Below are positions 1-8,580 of a stretch of DNA of 63,976 bases, piece after piece. The position numbers and the translations under genes were made by a program. The stretch is from Acidimicrobiales bacterium. Lineage in GTDB: Bacteria; Actinomycetota; Acidimicrobiia; Acidimicrobiales; MedAcidi-G1. Within the stretch, counting starts at the first letter, position 1, and every line of letters begins with the position of its first letter. The stretch lies in contig JAQWOV010000024.1 of assembly GCA_029245675.1 (NCBI GenBank), positions 1-63,976 of the forward strand. The letters are read 5' to 3'. The notes below the pieces were generated by a model, which searched no databases, was not told the origin of the DNA, and saw nothing but the letters and a program-made list of their open reading frames with translations.

Positions 1-1
1 G

Positions 2-75
2 TGGGCGCGGAGGGACTTGAACCCCCGACCCCCTCCTTGTAAGGGAGGTGCTCTAGCCAGCTGAGCTACGCGCCC
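2..75 (-). tRNA. tRNA-Val (anticodon TAC)
   Basis: A complete cloverleaf is visible on the minus strand. The acceptor stem pairs 69-75 with 3-9, the anticodon loop reads CTTACAA (anticodon TAC), and a T-loop TTCAAGT is present. The discriminator base is A. Only one base remains before the window edge, so whether CCA is encoded cannot be judged. Confidence 0.95.
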
Positions 76-101
76 GGAGCCATTGAACCTACCGGCACGA
101 A

Positions 102-902
102 CTAGAAGGTGCGTCTTGCCGCCAACAGAGCCTCAGCCAGCCCCAGTCCAACACCCGCTACTGGGGTACGGCGCATCTCAGGGTCCAGCACACAGAGATC
201 GCGGCCATGAGCATCCGCAATCTCTACGCCGGCTTCAACGCAGACCAGTAGTGCCCCCAGGTAGTCCCAAACCCCATGGGCATCTGTCGAGCAGTCCACG
301 TAACCGTCGAGACGACCGTCGGCCACAGCGCATAAATCAAGAGCAGCGGCCCCAAAGGCCCGGAACTGCCCCCACCCAAGATTCCTTGGCGGCAAACCCG
401 ACAAACCAATGATTGCTTCACTCAACGGAGGCGCACCAGTCCGTCGGATCGGCTCACCGTCACGCCTTGCCCCCCACCCACGTACCGCGTCATAGCGAGT
501 ACCCGAAACCAGATCAACCACCACCGCAGCGAGTGGACCATCAATGTCAACAGCGCAAAGGCTCGTGGCGTACCACGGCAGTCCCCTCGAGGCGTTTGTG
601 GAACCGTCGAGCGGGTCAACAACTATGACCGGCATGCCGTCAACAGAGGGCTCAGACAAGCCAGACTCCTCGCTGAGCACGCCGTAACCCAGAGGGTCCA
701 GCAGACCGTGAACAGCCTCGTCAGCCACCACATCGGTGGCGTACTGGTCACTGCGATGACCTGACAGTCCCCAGTCTCCCTGCTCAGCCAGTACAGCCAC
801 TACCGCATCAGCCGTCTCGTGTAGGGCGCTAAGAACGACCTCCGGATCAACAGTCACGCTCTTCTCAGTAGAAGCAGGTGGTTTGGCCGAGGGTGTACTC
901 AC
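102..902 (-). CDS. Inositol monophosphatase family protein
   Basis: A 266-residue, Mg-dependent sugar/inositol phosphatase of the IMPase/FIG superfamily. The signature DPLDGSTN (metal-binding aspartates) lies near residue 96, preceded by an LSEESG block supplying the acidic metal ligand. The C-terminal part has a GVWDYLGALLV segment matching the family's WD motif. The length fits the family (about 260-280). Which substrate it uses (inositol-1-phosphate, histidinol phosphate, PAP or fructose bisphosphate) cannot be read from the sequence. The start is GTG at 902 with no clear ribosome site, so a start slightly further in is possible. It is transcribed away from the gene at 1012, and the 109-base gap between them must hold both promoters. 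Confidence 0.85.
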   Translation of the reverse strand: MSTPSAKPPASTEKSVTVDPEVVLSALHETADAVVAVLAEQGDWGLSGHRSDQYATDVVADEAVHGLLDPLGYGVLSEESGLSEPSVDGMPVIVVDPLDGSTNASRGLPWYATSLCAVDIDGPLAAVVVDLVSGTRYDAVRGWGARRDGEPIRRTGAPPLSEAIIGLSGLPPRNLGWGQFRAFGAAALDLCAVADGRLDGYVDCSTDAHGVWDYLGALLVCVEAGVEIADAHGRDLCVLDPEMRRTPVAGVGLGLAEALLAARRTF

Positions 903-1011
903 TGGGCCAGTCTGCCAAACCCTTGTGCCTCACCGGACGGCTCGGCTCTACGCTGTACAGACACAACGCCTACGGATACCCCGTGGGCCCAATGCCTGAA
1001 AGAGGAACCAC

Positions 1012-1593
1012 GTGGCAGTCGTCGACATCGCGGGCTTCGTCGCTGACCTAAAAGACCACGCGGCCGAACACGGCTTCCACGTCCACGACGAGCGGCACTT
1101 CGTCGAGACCTATTCCATGCACCAGGCTTTTGAAGTCGACCTGCACCCCGAAGCCGCATGTGGTGGGCCACTCGATCTGCGCCTGTCATTGGATCTCGAG
1201 GTGAGGACCCTGCTGGCCTTCGAAGATGAAGTCATGTCCATCCCCGACGACCAGGACCCGAGCGACGACCTTGTTATCAATCTCGTCTTCAGTTGGGCGT
1301 TGCCCCCACTGGACCACGGACCCGACCTTCTGGTCCTGGCAACTGAACTCGCTGGCCTCGGCGGACCGGATCTCCCTACTCAAGTGTCAGCCGTGGACTC
1401 CTTCGAAGCGGTCACTGACGCTCCACAACGGTCGCTTGGTGTAACCGCACGACTGGAGACTCCCCTAGCTGCGCTGCTGCGAGGCGGCGAGGCCGACTGG
1501 TTGTGTGACGCTCTGGAACGGTCAAGGACGATTAGCGAGTATCTGCTGGACCGGGCCCCAGCCTGGCTCGGTGATGGCTTCGGGGAGTTCTAA
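1012..1593 (+). CDS. Conserved-looking hypothetical protein
   Basis: A 193-residue acidic soluble protein that I do not recognise. It starts at GTG 1012 with a purine-rich AGAGGAA just upstream. No signal peptide, membrane segment or catalytic motif is evident. The middle (about residues 40-110) is rich in Asp and Leu and the C-terminus has a short helix-like segment. It lies 18 bases upstream of the nitroreductase-SRPBCC fusion on the same strand and may share its transcript. Codon use and composition match the high-GC neighbours, so it is probably a real gene. Confidence 0.6.
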   Translation: MAVVDIAGFVADLKDHAAEHGFHVHDERHFVETYSMHQAFEVDLHPEAACGGPLDLRLSLDLEVRTLLAFEDEVMSIPDDQDPSDDLVINLVFSWALPPLDHGPDLLVLATELAGLGGPDLPTQVSAVDSFEAVTDAPQRSLGVTARLETPLAALLRGGEADWLCDALERSRTISEYLLDRAPAWLGDGFGEF

Positions 1594-1611
1594 GGCCATA
1601 GTCCTGATCCC

Positions 1612-2784
1612 ATGCCTTCTGCCACCCCTTTCGACACCGACGAGACCGATCGGCTGCTCTCAACCACGCGAGCCGTCCGCCGCCGACTGGATTTAGGTCG
1701 GCCCGTCCCGCAAGAACTACTGCTGGACTGCATCGACATAGCCGAACAGGCACCCACAGGTGGAAACCAAACCAGTCGACGCTGGCTGGTCATCCAAAAC
1801 CCCGACCTGAAGAAGGCCTTGGCCGATCTGTACCGCGACGCAGGCGGAAACTGGATAAGCGAGAGTTACCAGAAGGTGGCTGGAACAGGGCATCACAACG
1901 AGAAGGCCCTGAGGTCAGCCGACCACCTGGCCCAAAACCTTGAACACGTTCCAGCGATTGTGCTCGTAACCATCTACGGCGAGCATGATGGAAGTGGCCG
2001 ACCAGGGCTGTTCGACTCCGTCATCCAGGCAGCTTGGAGCTTCTGCCTAGCGCTGCGATCGCGCGGCCTCGGCTCCGCTTGGACCAGCCTGCATCTAGAA
2101 GCAGCCGACGAGGTCGCTGAACTACTCGGCATACCTGATGGCGTAAGCCAGATCGTGCTACTCCCCGTCGCATGGACCACTGGTGGAGACTTCTCCCCTG
2201 CTGAACGTCGAACAGCCCACGACATCACTTGGTTCGACAAGTGGGGCTACACCATCGAACGGCCCACCGGCGAAGCCCCGCTCCATCGAGATGGTGCAGG
2301 CGTAACCGTCGAGATCGACATCGATGCTGCACCATCGGCAGTTTGGCAGTTCATTAGCGACATCAACCTGCCCGCCCGGTTCAGCGACGAGTTCCAGGGG
2401 GCCGAATGGATCTCCACCCAGCCCGAGATAGGTGCCACTTTCTTAGGTCACAACCACAACGACCACATGGGCGACTGGGAGGTGACCTGCCATGTTGTCG
2501 ACTACGAGGAGAACCGCGTGTTTGCCTGGAACTCCGTTGATGCCAAGCAGGCAGCGGCACAGTGGCGGTTCGAGCTCATCCCCTTGGCAGGCGGCACCCG
2601 CCTACGTTTTGCCATGATCTTGGGACCGGGATGGTCGGGCCTGACAATGGCCATTGAAGCCAGACCCGACAAGGAAGCAAAGATTATCGCCAATCGACAG
2701 GCCGGCCAGACAGACAACATGCGACGCTGCGTCGAAGGCATTCGCGATCTCGCCACAGAGGCTGACCCCGAAACCAGATTCTAA
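1612..2784 (+). CDS. Nitroreductase-SRPBCC fusion protein
   Basis: A 390-residue two-domain protein. Residues about 10-205 are an FMN-dependent nitroreductase-family domain: an N-terminal TTRAVRRRLD block, APTGGNQTSRRW for FMN phosphate contacts, and a late GLGSAWTSLHL segment. Residues about 222-375 are an SRPBCC (START-like, polyketide-cyclase/Coq10-type) ligand-binding domain beginning VTVEIDIDAAPSAVWQFI. The fusion suggests that the SRPBCC fold presents a hydrophobic substrate to the flavin domain; this is inference. The next genes encode an unfused nitroreductase (2814) and an unfused SRPBCC protein (3495, minus), so the same two domains recur side by side. The substrate is unknown. Confidence 0.85.
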   Translation: MPSATPFDTDETDRLLSTTRAVRRRLDLGRPVPQELLLDCIDIAEQAPTGGNQTSRRWLVIQNPDLKKALADLYRDAGGNWISESYQKVAGTGHHNEKALRSADHLAQNLEHVPAIVLVTIYGEHDGSGRPGLFDSVIQAAWSFCLALRSRGLGSAWTSLHLEAADEVAELLGIPDGVSQIVLLPVAWTTGGDFSPAERRTAHDITWFDKWGYTIERPTGEAPLHRDGAGVTVEIDIDAAPSAVWQFISDINLPARFSDEFQGAEWISTQPEIGATFLGHNHNDHMGDWEVTCHVVDYEENRVFAWNSVDAKQAAAQWRFELIPLAGGTRLRFAMILGPGWSGLTMAIEARPDKEAKIIANRQAGQTDNMRRCVEGIRDLATEADPETRF

Positions 2785-2813
2785 ATCCTTAAATCAACTC
2801 TTTTGGAGAAACC

Positions 2814-3473
2814 ATGACCCGCCTCGGGCTTTCCGTCCACGACGTGCTTACCACCACACGGTCGGTACGCAAGCGTCTCGACTTTGATCGTTCCGTCGAC
2901 GACAACCTTTTACGCGAGTGTCTGGACTACACAGTGCAGGCCCCTACCGGATCAAATAGTCAAGGTTGGCGGTTTGTCGTAGTAACCGACCCTGAAAAGA
3001 AAGCCGGTCTCGGCGAGCTCTACCGGCGAGGGTGGGAACAGTACGCCGGCATGTCAGCCAGCGCCCTGTCTTTAGCCGGAGGAGAGGACTCCGAACGGGC
3101 CACCCAGCAGATGCGGGTCATGCAGTCAGCTGCGTACCTGGCCGAGAACATGCACCGGGTGCCAGCCATGGTGATCCCATGCCTTCCGGGCCGAATAAAC
3201 CAGTCTGGCTTCGGCGCCACCTCATCGCTGGCGTCGATCATCCCGAGCACCTGGAGCTTCATGTTGGCAGCGCGTGAACGAGGTCTCGGTACCTGCTGGA
3301 CGACTATCCACCTCCTCTTCGAAGAAGAAGCCGCCGAACTCCTCCACATTCCCTACGAAGAGGTCAGCCAGGTGGCGCTAATTACGGTAGGACACACGCT
3401 GGGCACCGACTTCAAACCAGCATCTCGTGACGGAGGAGCCGCCGCTGTGACCTCCTGGAACACCTGGGACTAG
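2814..3473 (+). CDS. Nitroreductase family protein
   Basis: A 219-residue FMN-dependent oxidoreductase of the nitroreductase superfamily. It starts at ATG 2814 with TTGGAGAAACC upstream as ribosome site. The N-terminal TTRSVRKRLDFDRSV and APTGSNSQGWRF blocks carry the expected flavin-binding Arg and Ser/Asn residues. The C-terminal GLGTCWTTIHLLF closes the FMN pocket. It closely resembles the N-terminal domain of the preceding fusion and lies 29 bases after it, so a local duplication with domain loss or gain is likely. The physiological substrate is unknown, and family members range from nitro-compound reductases to dehalogenases. Confidence 0.88.
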   Translation: MTRLGLSVHDVLTTTRSVRKRLDFDRSVDDNLLRECLDYTVQAPTGSNSQGWRFVVVTDPEKKAGLGELYRRGWEQYAGMSASALSLAGGEDSERATQQMRVMQSAAYLAENMHRVPAMVIPCLPGRINQSGFGATSSLASIIPSTWSFMLAARERGLGTCWTTIHLLFEEEAAELLHIPYEEVSQVALITVGHTLGTDFKPASRDGGAAAVTSWNTWD

Positions 3474-3494
3474 TTAGCACAGTTCAAGTCAAAA

Positions 3495-3950
3495 CTATTG
3501 TTCAGCAGCGGCCGCCATTCGTTCCAAGGTGACTTCCATATTGGCTTTGTTGTAAGCAGCCCGGTCAGCCACTCCACTGAACAAATGGCCGACCTTCTTC
3601 AAGAACCAGGTCCGATTATCGACCCACGATTCGGTTACGTGGCAGCCACTGACGGTCGGCTCAATGTCGTAGATCCAGTCGCATCCACCCAGTGGCCCGA
3701 TTTTCAGACGGAAGGCGAACCTCCGAGGATGAGCTGCTTCGATGACCGTTACACCTGCGCGCCAATGGCGCCAACCATTGTGGTTTCGCCCAACAAATAC
3801 GGCACCGACCTCAGGACCCTCAGAATTGCGCCAGCGACCCCCGTCGTTCTCTGGTGACCACTCCCCCATTCGCTCCAGGTCCACCAGCATTGACCACACT
3901 CGCTCAGCTGGCGCCGCTATCTCTCTACTGACACTGACTTCATGATCCAT
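3495..3950 (-). CDS. SRPBCC family protein
   Basis: A 151-residue single-domain START-like protein. It begins with the usual VSREIAAPAERVWSMLVDLERM strand-helix signature, has a GAVFVGRNHNGWRHW loop, and ends in a long C-terminal helix (NKANMEVTLERMAAA). The domain matches the C-terminal half of the fusion at 1612, including the GA-F-GxNHN pattern. It is convergent with the nitroreductase at 2814. The role is probably binding of a lipid or aromatic ligand; no catalytic residues can be assigned. Confidence 0.85.
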   Translation of the reverse strand: MDHEVSVSREIAAPAERVWSMLVDLERMGEWSPENDGGRWRNSEGPEVGAVFVGRNHNGWRHWRAGVTVIEAAHPRRFAFRLKIGPLGGCDWIYDIEPTVSGCHVTESWVDNRTWFLKKVGHLFSGVADRAAYNKANMEVTLERMAAAAEQ

Positions 3951-3962
3951 TTACTGATTCTG

Positions 3963-5681
3963 TCAGGGCTTGAGCGGAATAACCTCCACGGACCCATCGC
4001 CGGACACGACAATCAGCAGGTCGTGTGCCGATTCCCTAACGGCCGTCACCAACATCTCAGGCTCAGCCGGAATGGCACCCGGTGACCCGATACGAACATG
4101 CCGGTTCACCTCAACACCGGGAACCTCTTCAAGCGCCCTGACCAAATCGGTGAGGTCGGCACCCACCACCGTGACCGTTCTACTGATAGGCCGGATCGAT
4201 GTTGGTGCAAGCCGCAGTCCGGTCCGGAGCACCCGGCCGTGATAGGCAGCCACACCCGCCGTAGCGCCAAGCAGCGCAAGCGGGAAACGGAATATAGCTA
4301 ACTTTTCGATGTTGAGACTTCCATCTAGAAGCCCAAAAATAACAAGGAAGACCATTGCGCCGAGGCTGCCCAGGACACACAGCGCAGTTATCCCAAAAAC
4401 TGAGAACAAGTAGATCCGTCGAACAGCCGACGATTCTTCAGCAACCTCCCCCGCCCTCGACTGGATCCGAAACCATGCTCGAGCCCAAACCGGACTGCCA
4501 GCCAGCACCGCTGTCAGAGCAACGGTCAACACCTCGGCGACACCTCGGTCCCAGTCCGCTGGCGCTGGCATGACCTTGTGAAGGACAATTCCGAGCAACA
4601 GGGCCAATCCCACCGTCGATGCCACGAGGCCCACGCCTGCCTGCAGGTGGTCGTAAAGACGAGACACCTCATCCCGGCCAGATCCGTGCCTTTCCAGAGC
4701 GTGGGGTATCTCCTTTCGGTGGTACGCCCAAAGCGCCAGCCCAACTACCAGAAGCGCTCCATACACAGCAAGTACGTCATAGTGGCGGACAGCACCCTCT
4801 TCCCTCGCCGTAGCAACCAAAAACCAGGAGAGCAGCGTGTGGAGTACGCCACTAACTGCCACCAATGTGGCTGCTAGTCCTCCAAGCACTCCGACAACCA
4901 GCACGTAGCCATCACGTTCAGGGCTACGAGGAGCAACACGGCCGTTGAGCCACCAGTAACGAATCCATGCGCCACCGAAGGCCATCAAAGGCGCTGTTGC
5001 TCCGGTGATGTCATCCGCCGTATCGGACCACTGCCCACCGTCACCCAGACCCAAACCCTCGACGATCGGGTCCAATGTGGCCCCGTCGTATGCCCAGTTC
5101 AGAAAGAGTTCAAGAATTACCGCACCGCTAATTGAGATCCCGGCGATGGCCACCGTGGCGCCAATGAGATAAGTCACCTCCGGTAAACGGCCCGGAAGTC
5201 GACCATGGACCAGTCCTACAACCACCCAAATCACCATGGCCGAGAGAAGCCAGCTATTTAGATGCCATCCATCTATAAGCCAACCCAGAACCTGAGTAGA
5301 ACCGAACACCACAAAACCTGCTGCAGTGAGATCCACTGCCGAGCGATAGAGCGCCCAACCGGCGGTGGTCGCCTCCGCAGCGTCAACTCGAAACCTTCGC
5401 CGCATCCAGAGAGCGAGCCCGACGAGGGAACCACCGGCCACGATCAAAAGACTGAACCAAAGAGCCAACTCCTCGGGGTTCTCAAGTTCAGCCCCACGTA
5501 GGGTGTCGAGGAATTGCCCCAAGGCCCCGGTGGCACCGACCGCCGTTACCACGAGCAGTCCGTAAAGGAACCCATACTCTAGAAATCGGCGGACCATCGT
5601 GCCGACATCAACTCTGCCGGCGCCTCTGCGTCGGTAGCACACGATGACAACTACCAGGGCCACCAGAAGGATCAAGCTCAC
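3963..5681 (-). CDS. Polytopic membrane protein, DUF5671-like
   Basis: A 572-residue integral membrane protein. It opens with the hydrophobic helix MSLILLVALVVVIVCYRRR and then has roughly twelve further hydrophobic stretches up to about residue 485. These are arranged in repeated blocks with a Trp-rich turn after each pair (RYWWLNGRV, ALWAYHRKEI). The last 85 residues form a soluble tail with alternating beta strands. The repeated four-helix pattern resembles DUF5671 proteins, but I cannot confirm this without a profile search. The function is unknown. It lies 12 bases upstream of the SRPBCC gene's start on the same strand and could be cotranscribed with it. Confidence 0.65.
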   Translation of the reverse strand: MSLILLVALVVVIVCYRRRGAGRVDVGTMVRRFLEYGFLYGLLVVTAVGATGALGQFLDTLRGAELENPEELALWFSLLIVAGGSLVGLALWMRRRFRVDAAEATTAGWALYRSAVDLTAAGFVVFGSTQVLGWLIDGWHLNSWLLSAMVIWVVVGLVHGRLPGRLPEVTYLIGATVAIAGISISGAVILELFLNWAYDGATLDPIVEGLGLGDGGQWSDTADDITGATAPLMAFGGAWIRYWWLNGRVAPRSPERDGYVLVVGVLGGLAATLVAVSGVLHTLLSWFLVATAREEGAVRHYDVLAVYGALLVVGLALWAYHRKEIPHALERHGSGRDEVSRLYDHLQAGVGLVASTVGLALLLGIVLHKVMPAPADWDRGVAEVLTVALTAVLAGSPVWARAWFRIQSRAGEVAEESSAVRRIYLFSVFGITALCVLGSLGAMVFLVIFGLLDGSLNIEKLAIFRFPLALLGATAGVAAYHGRVLRTGLRLAPTSIRPISRTVTVVGADLTDLVRALEEVPGVEVNRHVRIGSPGAIPAEPEMLVTAVRESAHDLLIVVSGDGSVEVIPLKP

Positions 5682-5776
5682 GAGATCTCCCTATGCGGTC
5701 TAGCTAAGCCTGTCACGCGGCCACCAACCCATGTAGGCACCCAAGTTTCTGAGAGTCTTCACGTTCGCTGCTCTAC

Positions 5777-5852
5777 TGGTGGGCCGGGCGGGGATCGAAC
5801 CCGCGACCGAGCGATTATGAGTCGCCTGCTCTAACCACTGAGCTACCGGCCC
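5777..5852 (-). tRNA. tRNA-Met (anticodon CAT, probably elongator)
   Basis: The acceptor stem pairs 5846-5852 with 5781-5787, and the anticodon loop CTCATAA gives CAT. The 3' CCA is encoded (5777-5779). The first acceptor pair is G-C rather than the C-A mismatch of an initiator, so this is an elongator Met or a lysidine-type Ile tRNA. The loop context favours Met. Confidence 0.9.
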
Positions 5853-5946
5853 ACCCGCATTCTGGCAGACGGATACGAGACTTCTCTTCCCCGAGCCAAG
5901 ATCCGGTACCTTGGCCACAAAACCGTCGACCATCAATGGAGCGACC

Positions 5947-7137
5947 GTGACCAACGGCGTCGTCCCTCATTTCGAAGACCACGGACTGATCGAATCTGTA
6001 GACAGCCGAGTCCTTCCAATCAGCAACAAGGCTGACTCGGAGATTCAGATCAGTCTTGTTATCCCAACCTACGACGAAGCCGCCAACATCGAGCAGCTCC
6101 TCCGCTCCTTACACACCGTGCTATCTGGAACTGGCACCGGTTTCGAATTGATTGTGGTTGACGACAACAGCCCTGATGGGACTTCCCTGATCGCCGGAGA
6201 AATCGCTGCTGAACTTGCCGGGATCAGGGTCTTGCGACGAACCGGTGCGACCGGCCTAGCCACTGCGGTTATCTGTGGTTGGGCACACGCCCAAGGTGAG
6301 ATCCTCGGCGTAATCGACGGCGACGGCCAACACCCGCCTGAGGTGATTACTGACCTGCTGGCCGCCATGGACGACCAAACTGACGTTGCCGTAGCCAGTC
6401 GACATTTGGGTGAGGGGGGGGTCTCCAACTGGTCCGCTGCCCGACGTCTTCTCTCCCGAGGCGCCCAGGCTCTCGGCCTCCTACTCCTTCCTGGAACAGT
6501 TGGTCAGGTAACGGACCCCATGAGTGGATACTTCGTGGTCCGCCGTGATGTCGTGACCCACACCCATCTCGACCCGGTGGGATACAAGATTCTCTTGGAA
6601 GTATTGGCGCGTGGCGAGGTGCGGCGCGTAGCCGAAAGACCATACGTATTCCTCGAACGTCAGAGGGGTCAGTCCAAGGTAGGGATTGGCCACTACGTCG
6701 GCTACTTCCGTCACTTAATGCGCCTTCGGCTTTACCCACTCCGAAGCCGGGCACTGATCCGCTACTTGGTCGTGACCGGCCTGGCCTTAGTTGCCGATGC
6801 TCTGGTTTTCTTCTGGATCTTCGACTCGCAGGGCTGGAATCTCACTAGGTCTGCGGCCATTGCTGGTGAGGGTGGGATTCTCCTGACGGTCCTTCTACAT
6901 GACCTGTGGACCTTCGCAGGCCGGGCGGCCCGTAGCGCCCTGGATCGAATCCGGCGCCTCGTCGGCGTCCAGTTAGCACTCGGGGTACTGCTCCTCTTGC
7001 GATTGGCCGTGATTAATGCGCTGGTCAACTGGTTGGGACTCGGCCCCTTGACCGCATTCCTCGTCGCCTTGGCCGCTGTCACTCCGGTGAGCCATTTGCT
7101 GGGCTCCCGGCTCACCTGGCGAGGTGTCCGCTCGTGA
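5947..7137 (+). CDS. GT2 glycosyltransferase-GtrA membrane protein (high-GC copy)
   Basis: A dolichol-phosphate-mannose-synthase-like GT-A domain (first about 260 residues) fused to a C-terminal GtrA domain with four hydrophobic helices. The GT2 part shows SLVIPTYDEAANI, VVDDNSPDGT and DGDGQHPPE (nucleotide-sugar and metal site), plus TDPMSGYF. The protein probably transfers a sugar to, or flips, a polyprenyl-phosphate lipid for cell-envelope glycans. I chose GTG 5947 (396 aa) because ATGGAG lies seven bases upstream; a TTG 36 bases earlier is in frame but lacks a ribosome site. It closely resembles the next gene (7401), although its composition is far richer in GC. A hairpin terminator follows. 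Confidence 0.88.
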   Translation: MTNGVVPHFEDHGLIESVDSRVLPISNKADSEIQISLVIPTYDEAANIEQLLRSLHTVLSGTGTGFELIVVDDNSPDGTSLIAGEIAAELAGIRVLRRTGATGLATAVICGWAHAQGEILGVIDGDGQHPPEVITDLLAAMDDQTDVAVASRHLGEGGVSNWSAARRLLSRGAQALGLLLLPGTVGQVTDPMSGYFVVRRDVVTHTHLDPVGYKILLEVLARGEVRRVAERPYVFLERQRGQSKVGIGHYVGYFRHLMRLRLYPLRSRALIRYLVVTGLALVADALVFFWIFDSQGWNLTRSAAIAGEGGILLTVLLHDLWTFAGRAARSALDRIRRLVGVQLALGVLLLLRLAVINALVNWLGLGPLTAFLVALAAVTPVSHLLGSRLTWRGVRS

Positions 7138-7177
7138 CGACTGCCGGCTAAGTGGCCTGTGGCGCTTTAAGACGAAC

Positions 7178-7210
7178 AGGGCCGGCCCCGAAAGACCGGC
7201 CCTCACTTTT
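7178..7210 (+). terminator. Rho-independent terminator
   Basis: Perfect 8-bp arms AGGGCCGG / CCGGCCCT (7178-7185 and 7196-7203) with a 10-base loop, followed by CACTTTT. It lies 40 bases past the stop of the glycosyltransferase at 5947 and is the only clear plus-strand terminator in the high-GC part. Confidence 0.75.
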
Positions 7211-7217
7211 GTGTTGA

Positions 7218-7293
7218 TGGCTCCGGGGGTGGGGATCGAACCCACGACCTGCGGATTAACAGTCCGACGCTCTGCCAGCTGAGCTACCCCGGA
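7218..7293 (-). tRNA. tRNA-Asn (anticodon GTT)
   Basis: The acceptor stem pairs 7287-7293 with 7222-7228, the anticodon loop reads CTGTTAA, and CCA is encoded at 7218-7220. The base composition of the window changes immediately after this gene. Confidence 0.95.
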
Positions 7294-7400
7294 ATAACGA
7301 ACGAAGGATACCACGATCAGGCACCTGACAAGAACCAAATCTCTCTTATTTAATTGTTGAAATTAAGTTCTCTGCCAACAACAGACTAGATTTGTTTTTA

Positions 7401-8567
7401 ATGAGCGCTGAATCATTTATTCATGTTGAAGGAAATTCCTCTAAGAAGATTAATTCTGGTTCGCGTCCTGACGTCACTCTGAGTCTGGTGATTCCGACTT
7501 TCAACGAAGCAGAAAACATTACCCCGCTTATACGCCGACTCTATTCCCAGCTTACTGAAGAAAGCATCTCTCATGAACTCATCGTCGTTGATGATGACAG
7601 CCCTGACAAAACATGGGAAATCGCAAAGGAACTGATCGATGAGATCCCCTCTTTGAAAGTAGTCAGACGGGTCGGAAATTCAGGTCTCGCTACTGCTGTA
7701 GTTTGTGGCTGGGCTCACGCTGAAGGAAAGTACCTCGGGGTTATTGATGGAGACGGGCAGCATCCTCCGGAAATCCTTTCTGATCTTCTCTCTAAATTTG
7801 ATGAAGGAGCCGACGTAGTTGTCGCAAGTCGTCACCTTCCAGGAGGCGGGGTTCCAAATTGGTCAAAGATGCGTCAACTCCTTTCTAAAGGAGCTCAAGC
7901 TCTCGGAGTCCTGCTTCTTCCGGGAACTGTCGGTCAAGTAACGGATCCTATGAGTGGCTATTTTCTTGTCGACAGGGAAGCAATCGCTGACTGTGATCTC
8001 CAACCTGTCGGATACAAAATCCTTCTTGAAGTATTGGCGCGCGGGAACGTAGCTAGCGTTGCCGAATTCCCCTATTACTTCCAGTTGAGAGAAAGTGGTA
8101 ATTCAAAAGTTCGGGCTATTCACTATCTTGATTATTTAAGGCATTTACTAAGACTTCGAGTCGATCCGCTGCGTAGCCAAGCATTGGTTCGTTACTTTGG
8201 AGTTTCTTTCATGGCGTTAGCTATTGATGCTGTTTTCTTTTTTTGGATCTTTGATGGCTTAGGGTGGAACCTCACCCGGTCAGCGCTCCTGTCAGGTGAA
8301 GCGGGCATTCTTTTCACCATCCTCTTGCTTGATTTGTGGACTTTTGCTGGGCGGCCACCTCGTAATTTCATAGATCGATTTCGCCGTCTTGTTGGAGTTC
8401 AGATTGCCTTAGGGGTTATTCTCTTCGGACGATTAATACTCATAAATGCCCTTATAACCTGGTCTAATCTTGAAGCATTCACGGTTTTCCTAATCGTGCT
8501 TATTGGAACTTCACCTGTAGGGCATCTTCTAGGCTCACGCTTGACGTGGCGTCCGGCACGGAGATAG
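7401..8567 (+). CDS. GT2 glycosyltransferase-GtrA membrane protein (low-GC copy)
   Basis: A 388-residue protein with the same architecture as the gene at 5947: GT2 domain with SLVIPTFNEAENI, VVDDDSPDKT and DGDGQHPPE, then a four-helix GtrA region ending HLLGSRLTWR. By eye roughly two thirds of residues match the high-GC copy over the full length, yet the composition is about 43% GC in a sampled segment. I prefer ATG 7401 over an in-frame TTG nine bases earlier. No ribosome site is visible, but TAGATT lies eight bases upstream, so the transcript may be leaderless. The likely role is polyprenyl-phosphate glycosylation in the envelope. Confidence 0.88.
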   Translation: MSAESFIHVEGNSSKKINSGSRPDVTLSLVIPTFNEAENITPLIRRLYSQLTEESISHELIVVDDDSPDKTWEIAKELIDEIPSLKVVRRVGNSGLATAVVCGWAHAEGKYLGVIDGDGQHPPEILSDLLSKFDEGADVVVASRHLPGGGVPNWSKMRQLLSKGAQALGVLLLPGTVGQVTDPMSGYFLVDREAIADCDLQPVGYKILLEVLARGNVASVAEFPYYFQLRESGNSKVRAIHYLDYLRHLLRLRVDPLRSQALVRYFGVSFMALAIDAVFFFWIFDGLGWNLTRSALLSGEAGILFTILLLDLWTFAGRPPRNFIDRFRRLVGVQIALGVILFGRLILINALITWSNLEAFTVFLIVLIGTSPVGHLLGSRLTWRPARR

Positions 8568-8580
8568 ATGCGATGCGAAA

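Noticed and set aside
5700-5954. Minus-strand 84-codon open frame
   Set aside because: It runs through tRNA-Met and the promoter region of the next gene.
6973-7338. Minus-strand 121-codon open frame
   Set aside because: It overlaps tRNA-Asn, a terminator and the end of the glycosyltransferase.
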